From Cristatella mucedo (taxonomy: Eukaryota > Bryozoa > Phylactolaemata > Cristatellidae): a stretch of 22,500 nucleotides of DNA. Below the pieces are notes generated by a model. It was not told where the DNA came from and searched no databases. It saw nothing but the letters and a program-made list of their open reading frames with translations. Location of the stretch: assembly GCA_009760855.2 (NCBI GenBank), contig WPIO01000041.1:785001-807500 (forward strand), written 5' to 3'. Both the position numbers and the translations under genes were made by a program. Shown in pieces: positions 1 to 9,330 of the stretch (positions are counted from its first letter, which is position 1; each line of letters starts with the position of its first letter).

Positions 1-88
1 ATGGCGGCGAGGCACGGCTACAGCGAGTCGCGTATGCAGTACCATTACAGGAAGCAGGCAGGAGGCACGTCGGCGACCGCAGAGCGAG
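1..88 (+). CDS. Possible coding exon at the window edge
   Basis: The first base starts an open frame MAARHGYSESRMQYHYRKQ that runs 32 codons to a TGA at 97-99. A GT that could be a weak splice donor (GCGAG|GTAGAA) lies at 89-90. The composition is not low-complexity, unlike most open frames here. The frame touches the window edge, so the ATG may be internal or only by chance at base 1. No family is recognised. It could equally be non-coding DNA next to the SINE that follows. Confidence 0.15.
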
Positions 89-140
89 GTAGAAATTGAG
101 AGCACCCATACGTATATAGAGTCAGTCCTTGCTGAAACTG

Positions 141-281
141 CCGAGCTGGTTTGGTCCAGCGGTTAAGGTGCCCGCCCCGACCAAGGTCTGGCTGAGGTCG
201 CAGGCTCGAGCCCGGAGGCATATGTGAAGCACCTGAATAGAGATTAAGTTCTCTTAGGGCGCTATACAAATGAATAATGTT
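141..281 (+). mobile_element. tRNA-derived SINE, copy 1
   Basis: A box-A-like TGGTCCAGCGGTTAAGG (152-168) and a box-B-like AGGCTCGAGCC (202-212) have the spacing of an internal RNA polymerase III promoter. The 3' part holds AGAGATTAAGTTCTCT followed by GGGCGCTATACAAATG. A second copy at 2672-2823 on the minus strand is nearly identical from the tRNA-like head through the tail, so these are two insertions of one family. The tail matches the end of the LINE at 335-1815, its likely source of reverse transcriptase. The parent tRNA isotype is not clear. Confidence 0.8.
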
Positions 282-334
282 TATTTGCGTTTTTAACCAC
301 GGCGGCGGCGAGGCGCAACGAGCGAAATCAGCCA

Positions 335-1815
335 GATAATAATAATTATAATAATAATGCACTTGATAAAGCGCCCTCAGAGAACTTAATCTCTTTCTAG
401 GCGCTTTACATTTGCTTCAAAGGGAAACGCAATTGAATGGTAAGTAAAATCATGCTTGAAAAACAAGCAAAATGAATAATATGGTTAGGGGTGACATGCA
501 CAGGGTCAGCATGTAAATGTGGTTAGTGGCAGCATGCATAGTGTCAGCACGCATAAGCACATCAAGGACGAATCACAGGGACCCACTAAATGCTGTCCTA
601 AATATGTGTGTTTTTAAGTTCTTTTTAAATGTGGTCAGGTCAGGAGGAAGTTCCAGGCTTTGGGAGCATACCAACTAAATGCACGGTCTCCACAGGATTT
701 AAGGTTTGTATGAGGTATTTCTAGACTGTTGGATTCCGAAAAGCGGATGGTACGATGCTTGGCCTGATAGGGTAGTATATCTTAGAGATAGGCTGGAGCC
801 ATAGAATGAAGAGACCTAAAAGTGAGCGACAAAAGCTTGAAGTCAATCCGTTGCTTGACTGGTAGCCAGTGCAGGTCGGCGAGAAGTGGAGTAATGTGGC
901 AACTGCGACGCTCACGACAGACAAGCCTAGCTGCAGAGTTTTGCACCAGCTGCAATCGCCTGATCGCACATGCTGGTAGGCCAGTAAGCAGTGAGTTGCA
1001 GAAGTTGAGACGGGATGTCACGAATGCATGGACCAACTTGGACAAGGTATCCTTACAAGCCCGAATTTTAGCAAAGTTAAGAAGCTGAAAATAGGCAGAT
1101 TTGACTGTGGAGCTGATGTGGTCGTCTAACGAGAGGTCGTTTTGGAATATGACACCTAGATTTCGAGCTGATTCGACAGGAGATATGCTGGCAGAGCCAA
1201 TTTTGAAAGTCAGCCTTTCCAATTTCTGAATCACACTGGGTTTTCCCATTACTAGTAAGTTAGTTTTATCATCGTTTATTTTAAGAAAATTTGCTGCCAT
1301 CCATGTGCGGATGTCATCAATTCATGCAGCAAGTGAGTTGAGAGAATTCGAGGTGCTCGAAGGCTGGGAGGGATCAAAGCAAAGGTACGACTGATTGTCA
1401 TCCGCAAAGAAGTGAGAGCCTAGACTGTGCTTGGCAATCACATCAGCAGAGTATAAACCGTGAAAAGAACCGGACCTAGCACGGAGCCCTGAGGTACTCC
1501 ATATTTCAGATGTACTTCAGATGATCTTTGTCCATTCACGTCAATACTCTGGAGTCTCCCACTGAGATAGGACCTGAACCACTGCAGAGCAGTGCCAGTG
1601 ATGCCCAGGCGAGATGACAAGCGCTCTAGAAGAACTTTGTGATCGATGGTATCAAAAGCGGCCGAAAGATCGAGCAAAACAAGCAGAGACACTCTACCCA
1701 TGTCTGCTTTCCTAAGTAGGTCGCTGTATACGCTGAGCAATGCTGACTCTGTGGAGTGATTAGCTCTAAAGCTAGACTGGAACTTACTAGCAAGGTGCGA
1801 GGTTTTGATATATTA
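335..1815 (-). mobile_element. 5'-truncated CR1/L2-like LINE (family 1)
   Basis: This is a minus-strand non-LTR retrotransposon lacking its 5' part. It begins inside the reverse transcriptase and runs through the C-terminal region, a 3' untranslated part with repeated GCATGCTGCCACTAACC-like wording, and the tail AGAGATTAAGTTCTCTGAGGGCGCT ending in ATT-rich repeats near 335-360. The 3' tail is shared with the SINE at 141-281. Related pieces lie at 6150-6850, 11600-11680 and 11835-11930. The 5' limit is set where reverse-transcriptase similarity stops, so it is approximate. Confidence 0.8.
573..1812 (-). pseudogene. Broken LINE ORF2 (reverse transcriptase and C-terminal region)
   Basis: Translated on the minus strand this shows classic non-LTR reverse-transcriptase landmarks in order: QSSFRANHSTESALL, LDLSAAFDTIDHKVLLERL, WFRSYLSGR, GVPQGSVLGPVLF, an FADD catalytic box (about 1405-1415), then WMAANFLKINDDKT, HWLPVKQRIDFKLL and GDRAFSWYAPKAWN. 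The reading is broken: a frameshift follows VLFTVYT, a stop precedes the IDDIRTWM motif, another stop follows MAPAYL (about 780), and a further shift lies near 635. It cannot encode a working enzyme. The AFDTIDH and GVPQGSVLGP boxes fit the CR1/L2 (Jockey-group) clades; exact clade placement would need a tree. Confidence 0.8.
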
Positions 1816-2384
1816 GTTCTGCTGGTCATGACTGGCGCATGTATTATTAGCTCGCCTGCCGCTGAGCAGACCACCAGCTGCTGCTTCGATGGAATTATTG
1901 ATGCTACTGCAGTTGCCTGGTATTGCTTGGCAAGCAATCGAAAGAGACTGTGCACTTGCTGCACGATTGCTGATATTTAACAGCAGTGCTAGTGCATTAA
2001 TATTCTGTCCGCGTTCACTAAAGCTGAAGCAGTTACATTTTTGTCATTGGACCATTGAATTTCGTACCGTATTGTGATGCCCATCTTTACTTAGTCTCCT
2101 GTATATTTTTGTATTAATCCAAAGTCTGGCATGCATACTAATCTGCGAATGCTATCAACAGCGAAGCCATTAGTTCACATACGTGCGTTGTACCAGTGAT
2201 TCTCAATAGTGGCTGAGTGAAGATTTAATTCCCTAGAATAAGAATTCAAGAGAGATCTTGACGTCATTAAGTTAACTGTTATTTAAAAGCCAAGCTTGCT
2301 GGAAAGCACTTAAAAATAACTGAGAACGTTGTGCATGTATTTAACCAGCCAAATTTGGCCTAACTAACTCTATCTCTTGATATC
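1816..2384. other. Stretch with no recognised feature
   Basis: Several short open frames exist on both strands but none carries a recognisable domain, good start context with splice sites, or repeat similarity. The last part grades into pyrimidine-rich sequence. I see nothing to annotate. Confidence 0.5.
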
Positions 2385-2508
2385 TGCCTCAGTCCCTCTC
2401 CATCTCATTCTCAATATCCGTCTTTCTCTCCTCTCTCTCCCTCTCTTTTACTTTTTCTCTCTGTCCCCCTCTGTTCTTCAAGCCTCCTCTTTCTTTATTT
2501 CCATCTGA

Positions 2509-2584
<76 letters not shown>

Positions 2585-2588
2585 TTCT

Positions 2589-2635
<47 letters not shown>

Positions 2636-2671
2636 TATCTCTCTCTCCCTCTCTCTCTCCATCTCTACCCC
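2385..2671. repeat. CT-rich microsatellite, left part of a block split by a SINE
   Basis: Mixed CCTCT/CTTTCT sequence surrounds a long pure CT run at about 2514-2573 and a second at about 2596-2631. Pyrimidines are on the plus strand. The block resumes beyond the SINE at 2826. Confidence 0.95.
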
Positions 2672-2823
2672 TTAATATAATTAATATAATTCATTTATAA
2701 AGCGCCCCAAGAGAACTTAATCTCTATTCAGGCGCTTCACATATGCCTCAGGGCTCGAGCCCACGACCTCAGTCAGACCTTGGTCGGGGCGAGCACCTTA
2801 ACCGCTAGACCAAACCAGCGCGG
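2672..2823 (-). mobile_element. tRNA-derived SINE, copy 2
   Basis: This is the same family as the copy at 141-281, in reverse. The tRNA-like head lies at 2755-2823, with box A (TGGTCTAGCGGTTAAGG on the minus strand) and box B (GGGCTCGAGCCC). The tail AGAGATTAAGTTCTCT is at 2711-2726, followed by an AT-rich end (ATTAATATAATTAAT-like) near 2672-2695. The two copies differ by scattered substitutions only. It sits inside a CT-rich array that continues on both sides. Confidence 0.8.
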
Positions 2824-2825
2824 CA

Positions 2826-2901
2826 TCGCTCTCTCTCTCTTTCTCTCTGTCTCTCTCTCTTTCTCTCTCTCTCTCTCTATCTTTCTGTCTATGTCTCTTT
2901 T

Positions 2902-2979
<78 letters not shown>

Positions 2980-3067
2980 GTCTCTCTATGTCTCTCTCTT
3001 TCTCTCCCCCCTCTCTCTCTCTCTCTCCCAATCTCCCTGTCTCTCTCTCTGTCTCTGTCTCTCTCTC

Positions 3068-3106
<39 letters not shown>

Positions 3107-3115
3107 TCTCTACCT
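2826..3115. repeat. CT-rich microsatellite, right part of the split block
   Basis: CT repeats interrupted by TTT, CCC and TGT variants, with a pure CT run at about 2933-2976. It ends in CTAC units at 3111-3123. Open frames through it give only Leu/Ser or Arg/Glu runs and are not genes. Confidence 0.95.
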
Positions 3116-3621
3116 ACCTACCTATTTCTCTCACTGGCATCCTCCCCATTCTTACTCGCTCCACGCTTTTTGTATTCCCTCCATATTATTAACTCACTAC
3201 TCACCCTGTAACCTTGCGCCCTGTTCACCCTATTCTCAGCTACCTTTGTGCTTGCACTATTCTCGATTTCCCTTTCCCCGATCACTCCCTCTCTCTAACA
3301 GAATCTATCGACACTCTGTATCTGCCTATCTATCTACCTCGCTGTCCTTCAAGCCTTCTCTTTCTTTATTTGCATCTGCCTATCTATCTACCTCGTTAGC
3401 TAGCTACTGCTGGCTGTATATCTATATGTATCTACTTTTTTCTCGCTTGTCGCAGTTCTCTTGAACTCATGCTCTCAATTTGCTCTTGATCAATTCTCTC
3501 TTCTTATGCGCTGATTCTGTCCTTCAGCTCCTCTGTCTTCTCTTCGCTGTCCGCTCTTCTCTTTTGTCCCAACTCACTCACGTCTATTCTTGTTACACCC
3601 CAATACCCTCCGTGTGTCTAT
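3116..3621. other. Pyrimidine-rich spacer
   Basis: Between two CT arrays this stretch is still C/T biased on the plus strand, with ATCT/CTAT variants (for example around 3325-3400). No gene, promoter or element is recognised. Confidence 0.5.
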
Positions 3622-3996
<375 letters not shown>

Positions 3997-4357
3997 ATCT
4001 ATATATATTGCGACTGCCTCCGTACTCTTCCTCGCTCTCCCATTCCTCCTCCTTTTTCTTGCCGTCTCTCCAACCCTCAAACTTCTCTCGATCTTGTTAT
4101 CTAGCTACGTAGCCGCCTATCAATTTATTAGTGCCAATCTACCTCTCAGATGTCGTAGCTTACTCGGAGCTCCCAATTTCGTTCGTGATCCTGCCTTCAG
4201 CCTGCCTTCGACCTGACTGAAGCTTGCCTGCAGCTTGCCTGCAGGCAAGGACCTAACAATGACGCACCTACCTATCGACCTGCCTGTCTTTACTGTAGTC
4301 ATCGTCCCAGTGTCCATATCCGATGCGCTCCAGCAATAATGTTTGCCCTGTATACGT

Positions 4358-4391
4358 ACGTGTGTGTGTGCGCGCGCCCGCGTGTGCGTGC

Positions 4392-4461
<70 letters not shown>
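4358..4461. repeat. TG/CG-variant microsatellite
   Basis: Alternating purine-pyrimidine array of TG units with GCGCGC variants. Such sequence can adopt left-handed (Z) DNA; whether it does so here is inference. Confidence 0.9.
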
Positions 4462-4463
<2 letters not shown>

Positions 4464-5235
4464 AGACATAAATGCAACTCTACGACCCGTGCAGAATTCC
4501 CACGGAGGAGCATCACAGGAATGGCTGGTTAATGAAGCCAGCTGGCTTTGACTGGGGGAAGGAAATAGCTGCAGCCGAGCCAGTGGCTGCCAAGCCTCTG
4601 TGGACGAGCCGCAAAGCGGCGGAGCCGCGAGGCTAAGAAAACAAAAATCAGTCGCCGCAATCACCTGCCGAGTGTGTAAACAAGCACACGGTCCTGTCAG
4701 CAAACTTACGACAGCGTCTGCCTTCTGTGCTCACTGCGTTCGCACAAGGCCGACGTCTGAACCATCACCGCCACTTTAGTGCTCACAACCTGATCGTGAA
4801 TCATTACGACAGGCTAGACAGAGACGAGGCAACGCTATCCGGCGGAAGGCCCGAGCAGCTACGGGGGACTTTCGCAACTTTTAGCACAGACCACAAGCAT
4901 TAGCCAAGCGCCAGCAGATCGTCAGCAGATTGTCAGCAGGTGTTTCGATCTCCTACTCCTCCTACCTCGGGTAGCTACCTATCTAGATAGGTAGCTACCT
5001 ATCTAGGTAGGGTAGCTACCTATCAAGGTAGCAGCTGAATCCTGCTCCACAAGCCATTCAAGTCTCGCAGTCGTACCCGTTCGCGCTTAAGGTGTCGTAT
5101 GAGCAGCAGTTTGGTTTTAAGCTTATGCCCTCATACTTGTCATGCTTTAAATACGATTACGATTATCTAATAAGTTTCAGATATTAGGAATAACTATTAC
5201 CAGAGCGTATGGCCTCACGCAGAAGCTTCCATTGA
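4462..5235. other. Stretch with no gene; contains a palindrome
   Basis: No open frame of interest is seen. The only clear structure is a 30-bp perfect palindrome at 4970-4999 (half-site GGTAGCTACCTATCT), with further degenerate copies of GGTAGCTACCTATC to 5030. Confidence 0.6.
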
Positions 5236-5391
5236 CGTCTCAGGTATGGCCAATATCTATATTGTAAGACTAAGCTTGACTATCATCTGCACACTGGGCT
5301 TCACTATCGTCTGCGAAATATGTGCGATAAACGTCTACTTAATGTGCTCGATAACCGTCTGCGTACTATTCCAAACTGTCATCTGGCCACC
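5236..5391. repeat. Degenerate minisatellite with exact 24-bp period
   Basis: The core C(G/A)TCTG recurs at 5284, 5308, 5332, 5356 and 5380, always exactly 24 bases apart, with further matching positions at 5236 and (weakly) 5260. The copies are strongly diverged outside the core. One plus-strand frame stays open from 5236 to beyond 5391, giving diverged 8-residue units such as RLRNMCDK and RLLNVLDN. No protein family is recognised, and the openness may be due only to the 24-base period. Confidence 0.7.
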
Positions 5392-5460
5392 GGAATTTTG
5401 TTGATCGCGTTTCTCTAGTTCTTTATCTGCGATATGAGGCTCCAGAGGACGCCATTATCG

Positions 5461-5510
5461 GTCACGTGACAGCGAAGCCGAGCCGCCGCCATTCGCGGTA
5501 TGGTAAGTGC
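5461..5510 (+). promoter_or_regulatory. Possible promoter: CACGTG palindrome next to an ATG|GTAAGT junction
   Basis: GTCACGTGAC (5461-5470) is a perfect palindromic E-box of the USF/TFE type. It is followed by GCCGCCATT (5483-5491) and an ATG at 5500-5502 directly joined to a consensus donor GTAAGT (5503-5508). Together these look like a core promoter and short first exon. No TATA box is seen. There is no transcript support. Confidence 0.3.
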
Positions 5511-6025
5511 TCCACACGTTTAGAGCAACTATTGGCTGCTCATCGTCTGCTGCGGCGTTGCTCTTGCCTCCCACAATCTGTTCGTGTGAGTTGAGAGTTG
5601 TCTGCTGCTGTCTCCTAGCTAGCTGAAATACTTCCGGCGCGCCAGTGCTAGCGACTCGTCTCGGCGTCTGCGTTCAATGCCCTCCCATATTTTTGCTCCA
5701 TTTCTTCCTTCTTTTTTTCCTTCAGCTTCATGTGAGCTCTGCCTGGGATTTAGATCTTTGGCTAGCGAATACAGTCAATCCGTGGCAGCACCGATTTCTT
5801 CTTCTTCGTTACTGCCACGCTCCTCTAGTGCATCAACGTGCACATAAGCGTGCATCAGCATCAGCGTGTACATCAGTATCAGCGTGCACATCAGCGTGCA
5901 TCAGCATCAGCATGCACATCAGCGTTCATCAGCATCAGCGTGCACGTCAGCGTGCACATCAGCGTGCATCAGTTCCTACATTGCACCTACAAGTCGCTAG
6001 CCATGATTTCAAGGCTTCACCGTGA
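5500..6025 (+). CDS. Candidate small spliced gene (hypothetical, join 5500-5502, 5726-6025)
   Basis: In this model the start codon at 5500-5502 is the whole first coding exon. The intron is 5503-5725, with donor GTAAGT and an acceptor behind a strong polypyrimidine tract (TTCTTTTTTTCCTTCAG, 5709-5725). Exon 2 then opens in frame with LHVSSAWDLDLWLANTVNPW and continues through a repeat-coded part rich in HQRA, SACTSA and SISMH to a TGA at 6023-6025, for 100 residues in total. A GTGAGT donor at 6022 could end the exon earlier. The repeats come from the CATCAG minisatellite, so the second half may be non-coding. No family is recognised; confidence rests on splice signals only. Confidence 0.2.
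5826..5981. repeat. CATCAG/CGTGCA minisatellite
   Basis: About 150 bases built from 10-, 12- and 18-base combinations of CATCAG and CGTGCA (for example CATCAGCATCAGCGTGCA). Variants such as CATCAGTATC and CATCAGCGTT show that the units have diverged. Confidence 0.85.
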
Positions 6026-6149
6026 GTTTCTAGTAGTGTACCATCAACCATCGCGCGTCACCTGAGACTAGCGGCATTTCTACAAGCTCTGCTTTTCGGT
6101 CTAGCTCTGTACTAAGCTTAGTTCTGTCCTAAGTTGTCACCTTTTCTAT

Positions 6150-6850
6150 CCTGACGTTTGGATCTACTCCCCGCACCAGGCTAAGCGTCGTGCCGCCCTT
6201 TTTTCGGAATCTAATCGTTTACCGATACCTCGTACGAACCTCAAATGCTTTGAAGACCCTGCCTTTAGTTCCAGCACCTACCTACACAGCGAGCGCGCTC
6301 AAACGCGTTCATAGTCCGATGCAGAATTCTCTTCTGAAAATCAAAGCTCTTGCAAACGTCGTCGTATACGGAAACCGTTTTAACCATTCAATCGTGCTTT
6401 CGATGCAGCAAATGTAAAGTGCCTAGAAACAGATTGCATTCTCTTAGGGCACTTAATCAAGTGTAATATTATATTATTCTTATTATGCTCCCAAAACCTA
6501 GAACTCACTACCGACACACGTCACAACGTCGCCTGACTTCACCACGTTTAAAAAGAAACTGAGATATATCTATTTATCACAGCGTTTAATGAGTCCATGT
6601 GATTCGCTCTTTGTGTGCTTATGCGTGCTGTCACTGTGCATGCTGCCACTAACCGTATTTGCTCTGTGTATGTCATCACTAACCATGTTGTGATTGTTGT
6701 CAATGAGCATGCTACCACCAACAATTTGATCGTGCTTTCTTTGCATCAAATGTAAAGTGCCTAGATAGAGACTGAGTTCTCCGAGGGCGCTACAACAATG
6801 TACTGTAGTTATTGTTATTTTTATTCTTATTATTATTATTATTATTACAG
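6150..6850 (+). mobile_element. LINE family 1 fragment (3' end), interrupted by an insertion
   Basis: The left part, up to 6269, matches the plus-sense reading of the LINE at 335-1815 around its FSESNS...CGDRAFS region (here FSESNRLPIPRTNLK). The match resumes at 6484 with TATGCTCCCAAAACCTAGAA, exactly where the other copy continues. It runs on through TTTAAAAAGAAACTGAG, the GCATGCTGCCACTAACC region and the tail (GAGGGCGCTACAACAATG) into ATT repeats at 6826-6846. Stops and diverged bases show it is dead. The bases between 6270 and 6483 are a separate insertion. Confidence 0.75.
6270..6483 (+). mobile_element. Nested insertion with the shared LINE/SINE tail
   Basis: This 214-base insert ends with AAATGTAAAGTGCCTAGAAA, a diverged AGATTGCATTCTCTTAGGGC and an AT-rich TATTATATTATTCTTAT end, the same tail seen on the SINE and family-1 LINE. 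Its first part has no clear tRNA-like head, so it is either a very truncated LINE or a diverged SINE. A target-site duplication is not obvious. Confidence 0.6.
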
Positions 6851-7399
6851 CGTTGAAGCCGCCACGTCGAGTTTGCAGCAATACGCCAACACACGGCAGC
6901 CACGACGACGTCGGTGTGGACGAGCGGACCCAGACATAAGGCGAGCAGCTGCGTGGCGAAAGCAAACAAAAACTCCATGATTTATTTGTATGTGCAGCAC
7001 CTTTGGCGGAATCCCTCATTTATCTCGATTAGGCTCAACTCGCAAGTCGACACCCACGACGACGTGCGTGCAAAATAGACCGTCAGCAGGGCAGCCGATG
7101 CTGACCTCGCTGCTCTCTGGGAAGGCGTGGAAAGGCTGATGCGAGACTGTGTCCTCACCGTCGAGAAATTGCCCTCAACAGCAAGTCGCATTCTGACTGC
7201 CCGCATGTCTGTCCATTGCGACAGGATGAGTTGCCCCTCTGAACACGAGCCGATCGCAATCTCCTCCTGACACCGCTGCAGACCGACCGCGCGCACGCGC
7301 GTGACATGGCTATTTTCGGCGAGCAGGCAGCGCGAAGTCTGTAGAACTGTCACGCGCTTCGACCGGCGTCCATTGTTGTGACTCGGTCTCAAGCGCTGT
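6851..7399. other. Stretch with no recognised feature
   Basis: Sequence shifts from AT-rich LINE tail to GC-richer DNA approaching a CpG island. Open frames on the minus strand lack domains and support. Nothing further is recognised. Confidence 0.45.
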
Positions 7400-8640
7400 C
7401 CCCGCTCGCGTTCGCGCACGGCAGCGATGCCACGCTTCGCGAATCGAAGCTCTGACAGCCCGACCGCCGGCGCTCCTCAAAAGCAGCGTCTGGCCGCTAC
7501 GAAAGGGCCGCTCTCTGCTCTGCGTCGCCGCGCCAGCCATTCATTCACCGCGGCAGCAGCGTCTAGCGGCGCTTCGGGCGACGGCGCGAATCCGAGGCTG
7601 CCGACGGTCAGAAAAATGAGGACTGCACGCGCATCTCTCACGCATCCAGCGCCGCGCCCCATCCACGACGCGACGCAAGCCATGCGGTCCCTGCAGCGCG
7701 CCCCTCCGCGCCGCCGCCGCCATTTTGCTCTTTCCTCGGCGAACGCGAGCTCGCCGTCGCGCGCGAGGCGCTGCGCCGGCCGTCCGAGCAGCGCGGCGGC
7801 GGCGGCGCGGCCCCGCTCGCTGGCGTCGTCGACGGAGAGGACCAGCGGCCGCGCTGAGGAGCGGCGGCTCGGCTCCCTCGCCGCCGCCGCCGCCGGCTGC
7901 TGCTGCCGTAGCGGCTGCAGTCGCCGCACGCCGCGCTCGCCTCGCGATCGAAGCGCTCAGCCGACGGCCGCGGCCTTTCTCGGGCAACGCGAAGCGACGC
8001 CTGGCGACCGCATGCCCGCGCGTGGAGCGCTGCGATTGGTTTCGCACGCCCGAGACGCGAGCTGCGTGCGTGCGGCCGGCGAGGCGCCTCGACGCAGGTG
8101 CACCCGACGGCCATTGAGCGAGCGAGCGAGGGAGCGTCCTTAATATCCAGTAAGGATCCTCGCTCCGCTCGCTAGATGCTCGTCGATAACATAAATTAAT
8201 TCTCAGGCACGCACGCCGCGCTCACTAGAGACGATTGTCCGGCGGTGAGCTGCTTCGCGCGCGGAGCCGTTTTGTTCTGCCGCGCTGATCTGTCCGCTGT
8301 CGATGCGCCGAGGACGCCGCGCGTAAATTCGCTTGTTCGCCATTACTGAAGCAAGCCCGCCATTTTACGGCTCATTAAAAAAATTACTGCGTGTTGCAAA
8401 ATATTTGTTCGGAGCCGATAAAGGGTCGCTAGGGGCCGCCTTTGTGCAAGCGCCGATAACGCCGTCCACAGAAGCGCCGCGCCCTCGGCGCCCTTTGTGG
8501 CGCGAGTGCGGGCGCGCGCGCCTTTGAGGCCGTCTGAAAAGACAGACGGCGGCGCGCGAGTGTCCTCGGACGCGGCAGAATCCTCGCTTCGGCATCGCTT
8601 CATCCGAGCCGCCGCCGATCTCTATCGTCGACGTCTTCGC
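7400..8640. promoter_or_regulatory. CpG-rich island with YY1-type motifs
   Basis: Very CpG-dense sequence in which long frames are open on both strands at once, typical of a GC island rather than of coding DNA. GCCGCCGCCGCCATTTTG (7711-7728) and CCCGCCATTTTA (8358-8369) match, on the minus strand, the AAAATGGCGGC motif of YY1-type promoters and first exons. An AT-rich pocket (8371-8410) contains GAACAAATATTT-like sequence on the minus strand. An island of this kind usually marks a promoter, but no transcript can be assigned. Confidence 0.4.
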
Positions 8641-8649
8641 TCCTTTTTT

Positions 8650-8779
8650 CTCTCTCTCTCTCTCGCACTCGTTCCGTTTCTCTCTCCCCTCGCTGCCTCC
8701 ATCCCGTCTGTCGCTTCCTCCGTTACCGTCTCTCTTTTCCTATCTCTCTCTCTCTCTCTCTCTCCCTCTCCTTCGCTCG

Positions 8780-8839
<60 letters not shown>

Positions 8840-8840
8840 A
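8650..8840. repeat. CT-rich microsatellite
   Basis: CT array with CGCT, TTT and CCCT interruptions inside a GC-rich island; pyrimidines on the plus strand. Confidence 0.9.
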
Positions 8841-9072
8841 CCGCGAGCGCCGCTTGCACACGCTCGCCGCAAGCAACGCCGCCTGGCGACGCCCGCGGCT
8901 CTCCGCTGACGCCGGCGCGAGAAAAAGTGAGACTCGCTGCGCGCGAAACTGGAGCGCTCCGTGAGAAGGGATTCGGAGCAGCCGTGCAAGAATGCGAGCG
9001 CAGGAGTCGACAGGCGCGACGATACAAATCTCGCGCCGGGGCAGGCGCTTCCCTTTCAGCTAACGCGGAACA

Positions 9073-9204
9073 ATGGGCCAATCACCGTCGGCCCCGGTCG
9101 CCGCGTCGAGCGGAGGAGCGGAGGAGCGCGCTCCGCTCCTCCGCTCGACACCTGTCTGGGACGCCGCCGCCATTGCCGCCGCCGCGGAGCTAGCGAGCCA
9201 CTCT

Positions 9205-9289
<85 letters not shown>

Positions 9290-9330
9290 GGAGGCAGCGG
9301 CAGCGCCGTCGTTTGCTCCCGTTTCGAAAG
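9073..9330 (+). CDS. Candidate first coding exon with Pro-run (hypothetical)
   Basis: An ATG in good context (GGAACAATGG) starts MGQSPSAPVAASSGGAEERA, continues to a run of 28 prolines encoded by the CCG array, then [15 protein letters not shown] possible donor (CGAAAG|GTCAGC) at 9331 would end it in phase 0. MGQSPS fits the MGxxxS pattern for N-myristoylation. Against coding: the same bases contain GGCCAATCAC (9076-9085), a near-perfect NF-Y CCAAT box, and a perfect hairpin. The region may therefore be promoter DNA. The protein is not recognised. Confidence 0.15.
9105..9149. repeat. Perfect 19-bp GC-rich hairpin
   Basis: The arm GTCGAGCGGAGGAGCGGAG (9105-9123) is the exact reverse complement of 9131-9149, with a 7-base loop GAGCGCG. 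Confidence 0.9.
9205..9288. repeat. (CCG)28 trinucleotide array
   Basis: Twenty-eight uninterrupted CCG units within a CpG island. Arrays of this type form stable structures and change length readily in other animals. In the possible plus-strand exon it reads as polyproline. Confidence 0.95.

Noticed and set aside
152-212. A functional tRNA gene
   Set aside because: Box A and box B are present but the cloverleaf is not complete and the unit is repeated with a LINE-type tail, so it is a SINE.
335-1815. An active retrotransposon
   Set aside because: It is 5'-truncated and carries at least two stops and two frameshifts.
5826-5981. A CRISPR-like array
   Set aside because: Units are contiguous and variable in length, without unique spacers of constant size; the context is an animal genome.
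7427-8143. A 238-codon plus-strand open frame
   Set aside because: At least four other long frames are open over the same bases on both strands, as expected of CpG-rich DNA. The product is Arg/Ala/Ser-rich with no domain.
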